30,779 nucleotides of DNA from an uncultured beta proteobacterium (GTDB taxonomy: Bacteria; Pseudomonadota; Gammaproteobacteria; Burkholderiales; Burkholderiaceae_B): contig CAIYWO010000116.1 in NCBI GenBank assembly GCA_903929925.1, positions 1 through 30,779 on the forward strand, read 5' to 3'. The notes below the pieces were generated by a model. That model searched no databases. It was not told where the DNA came from and saw only the letters and a list, made by a program, of their open reading frames with translations. Below are positions 30,684 to 30,779 of the stretch, one piece after another. A program made the translations under genes and the position numbers. Each line of letters opens with the position of its first letter. Positions within the stretch are counted from its first letter, which is position 1.

Positions 30684-30712
30684 GCTTAACCTGCTTGCGG
30701 GCTGCTTAACCT
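30684..30712 (-). promoter_or_regulatory. Tandem 9-bp direct repeat upstream of the dehydrogenase-gntR operon
   Basis: GCTTAACCT occurs at 30684-30692 and again at 30704-30712, exactly 20 bp apart (about two helical turns), just before the start at 30676. On the minus strand a TTGAAA (30731-30726) lies upstream as a possible -35 box. Regulator binding near the start point is inferred from spacing. Confidence 0.45.
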
Positions 30713-30761
30713 AGTGTTGTGAGCGTTTCAAACTTGCTGCGATGCACAGAAAAAAAGGTGC

Positions 30762-30774
30762 GTACGTTTCGTAC
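30762..30774. promoter_or_regulatory. Palindrome GTACG-TTT-CGTAC upstream of the dehydrogenase-gntR operon
   Basis: A perfect 5-3-5 inverted repeat lies 86 bp upstream of the dehydrogenase start, near the right edge of the window. Its sequence differs from the palindromes at 19462 and 26637. It could serve this operon or a gene beyond the window. Confidence 0.4.
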
Positions 30775-30779
30775 ATTGC

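Noticed and set aside
1..30779. CRISPR arrays, tRNA or rRNA genes, intact insertion sequences, prophage genes
   Set aside because: No regularly spaced repeats, cloverleaf-like genes, rRNA-like sequence, intact transposase or phage structural genes were seen on reading both strands.

Overview
The window looks like chromosome of a betaproteobacterium in the order Burkholderiales, probably Alcaligenaceae-like. The basis is a caa3-type cytochrome oxidase operon with a DUF2970 gene before ctaE, a PhaM granule protein, a DUF3717 gene, and an rpoH preceded by a perfect CIRCE operator. No rRNA, tRNA, CRISPR array or intact insertion sequence was seen.

Layout. 1-3.2 kb: the N-terminal third of glutamate synthase (gltB, running off the left edge), a full-length REP-type (IS200-like) transposase homologue that has lost its catalytic residues and sits between palindromes, and an SdiA-regulated-family protein, all leftward. 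3.3-5.1 kb: CIRCE-rpoH (heat-shock sigma factor) converging on a Nudix hydrolase. 5.2-13.8 kb: aerobic respiration. This holds ctaC, ctaD, a 38-residue assembly protein, DUF2970 and ctaE, a strong bidirectional terminator, then SURF1, a Sco-like thioredoxin-fold protein, ctaA, ctaB and sco. The copper chaperone gene ctaG (cox11), usual between the small protein and DUF2970, is absent. 13.8-19.4 kb: crotonase-fold protein and DUF3717 (leftward), then phaM, glmU, a DHA2-type MFS transporter and a family-4 glycosyltransferase (rightward).

19.4-30.7 kb is an accessory catabolic island. It carries a tricarballylate-dehydrogenase-like flavoprotein with a first MmgE/PrpD protein; a complete Fe3+-class ABC importer (binding protein, fused permease, ATPase); a beta-hydroxyacid dehydrogenase; and an operon of a D-2-hydroxyacid dehydrogenase, a GntR/FCD regulator and a second, divergent MmgE/PrpD protein. 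The flavoprotein and importer promoters share a nearly identical 12-bp palindrome placed identically over the end of the -10 box. This suggests one regulon, possibly under the local GntR protein. My inference is uptake of a small polycarboxylic or hydroxy acid, its dehydrogenation and hydration/isomerisation, then oxidation by the two dehydrogenases. The substrate cannot be read from the sequence. This island is the best candidate for an undescribed system here.

All calls rest on reading translated sequence and motifs by eye; no database search was run.
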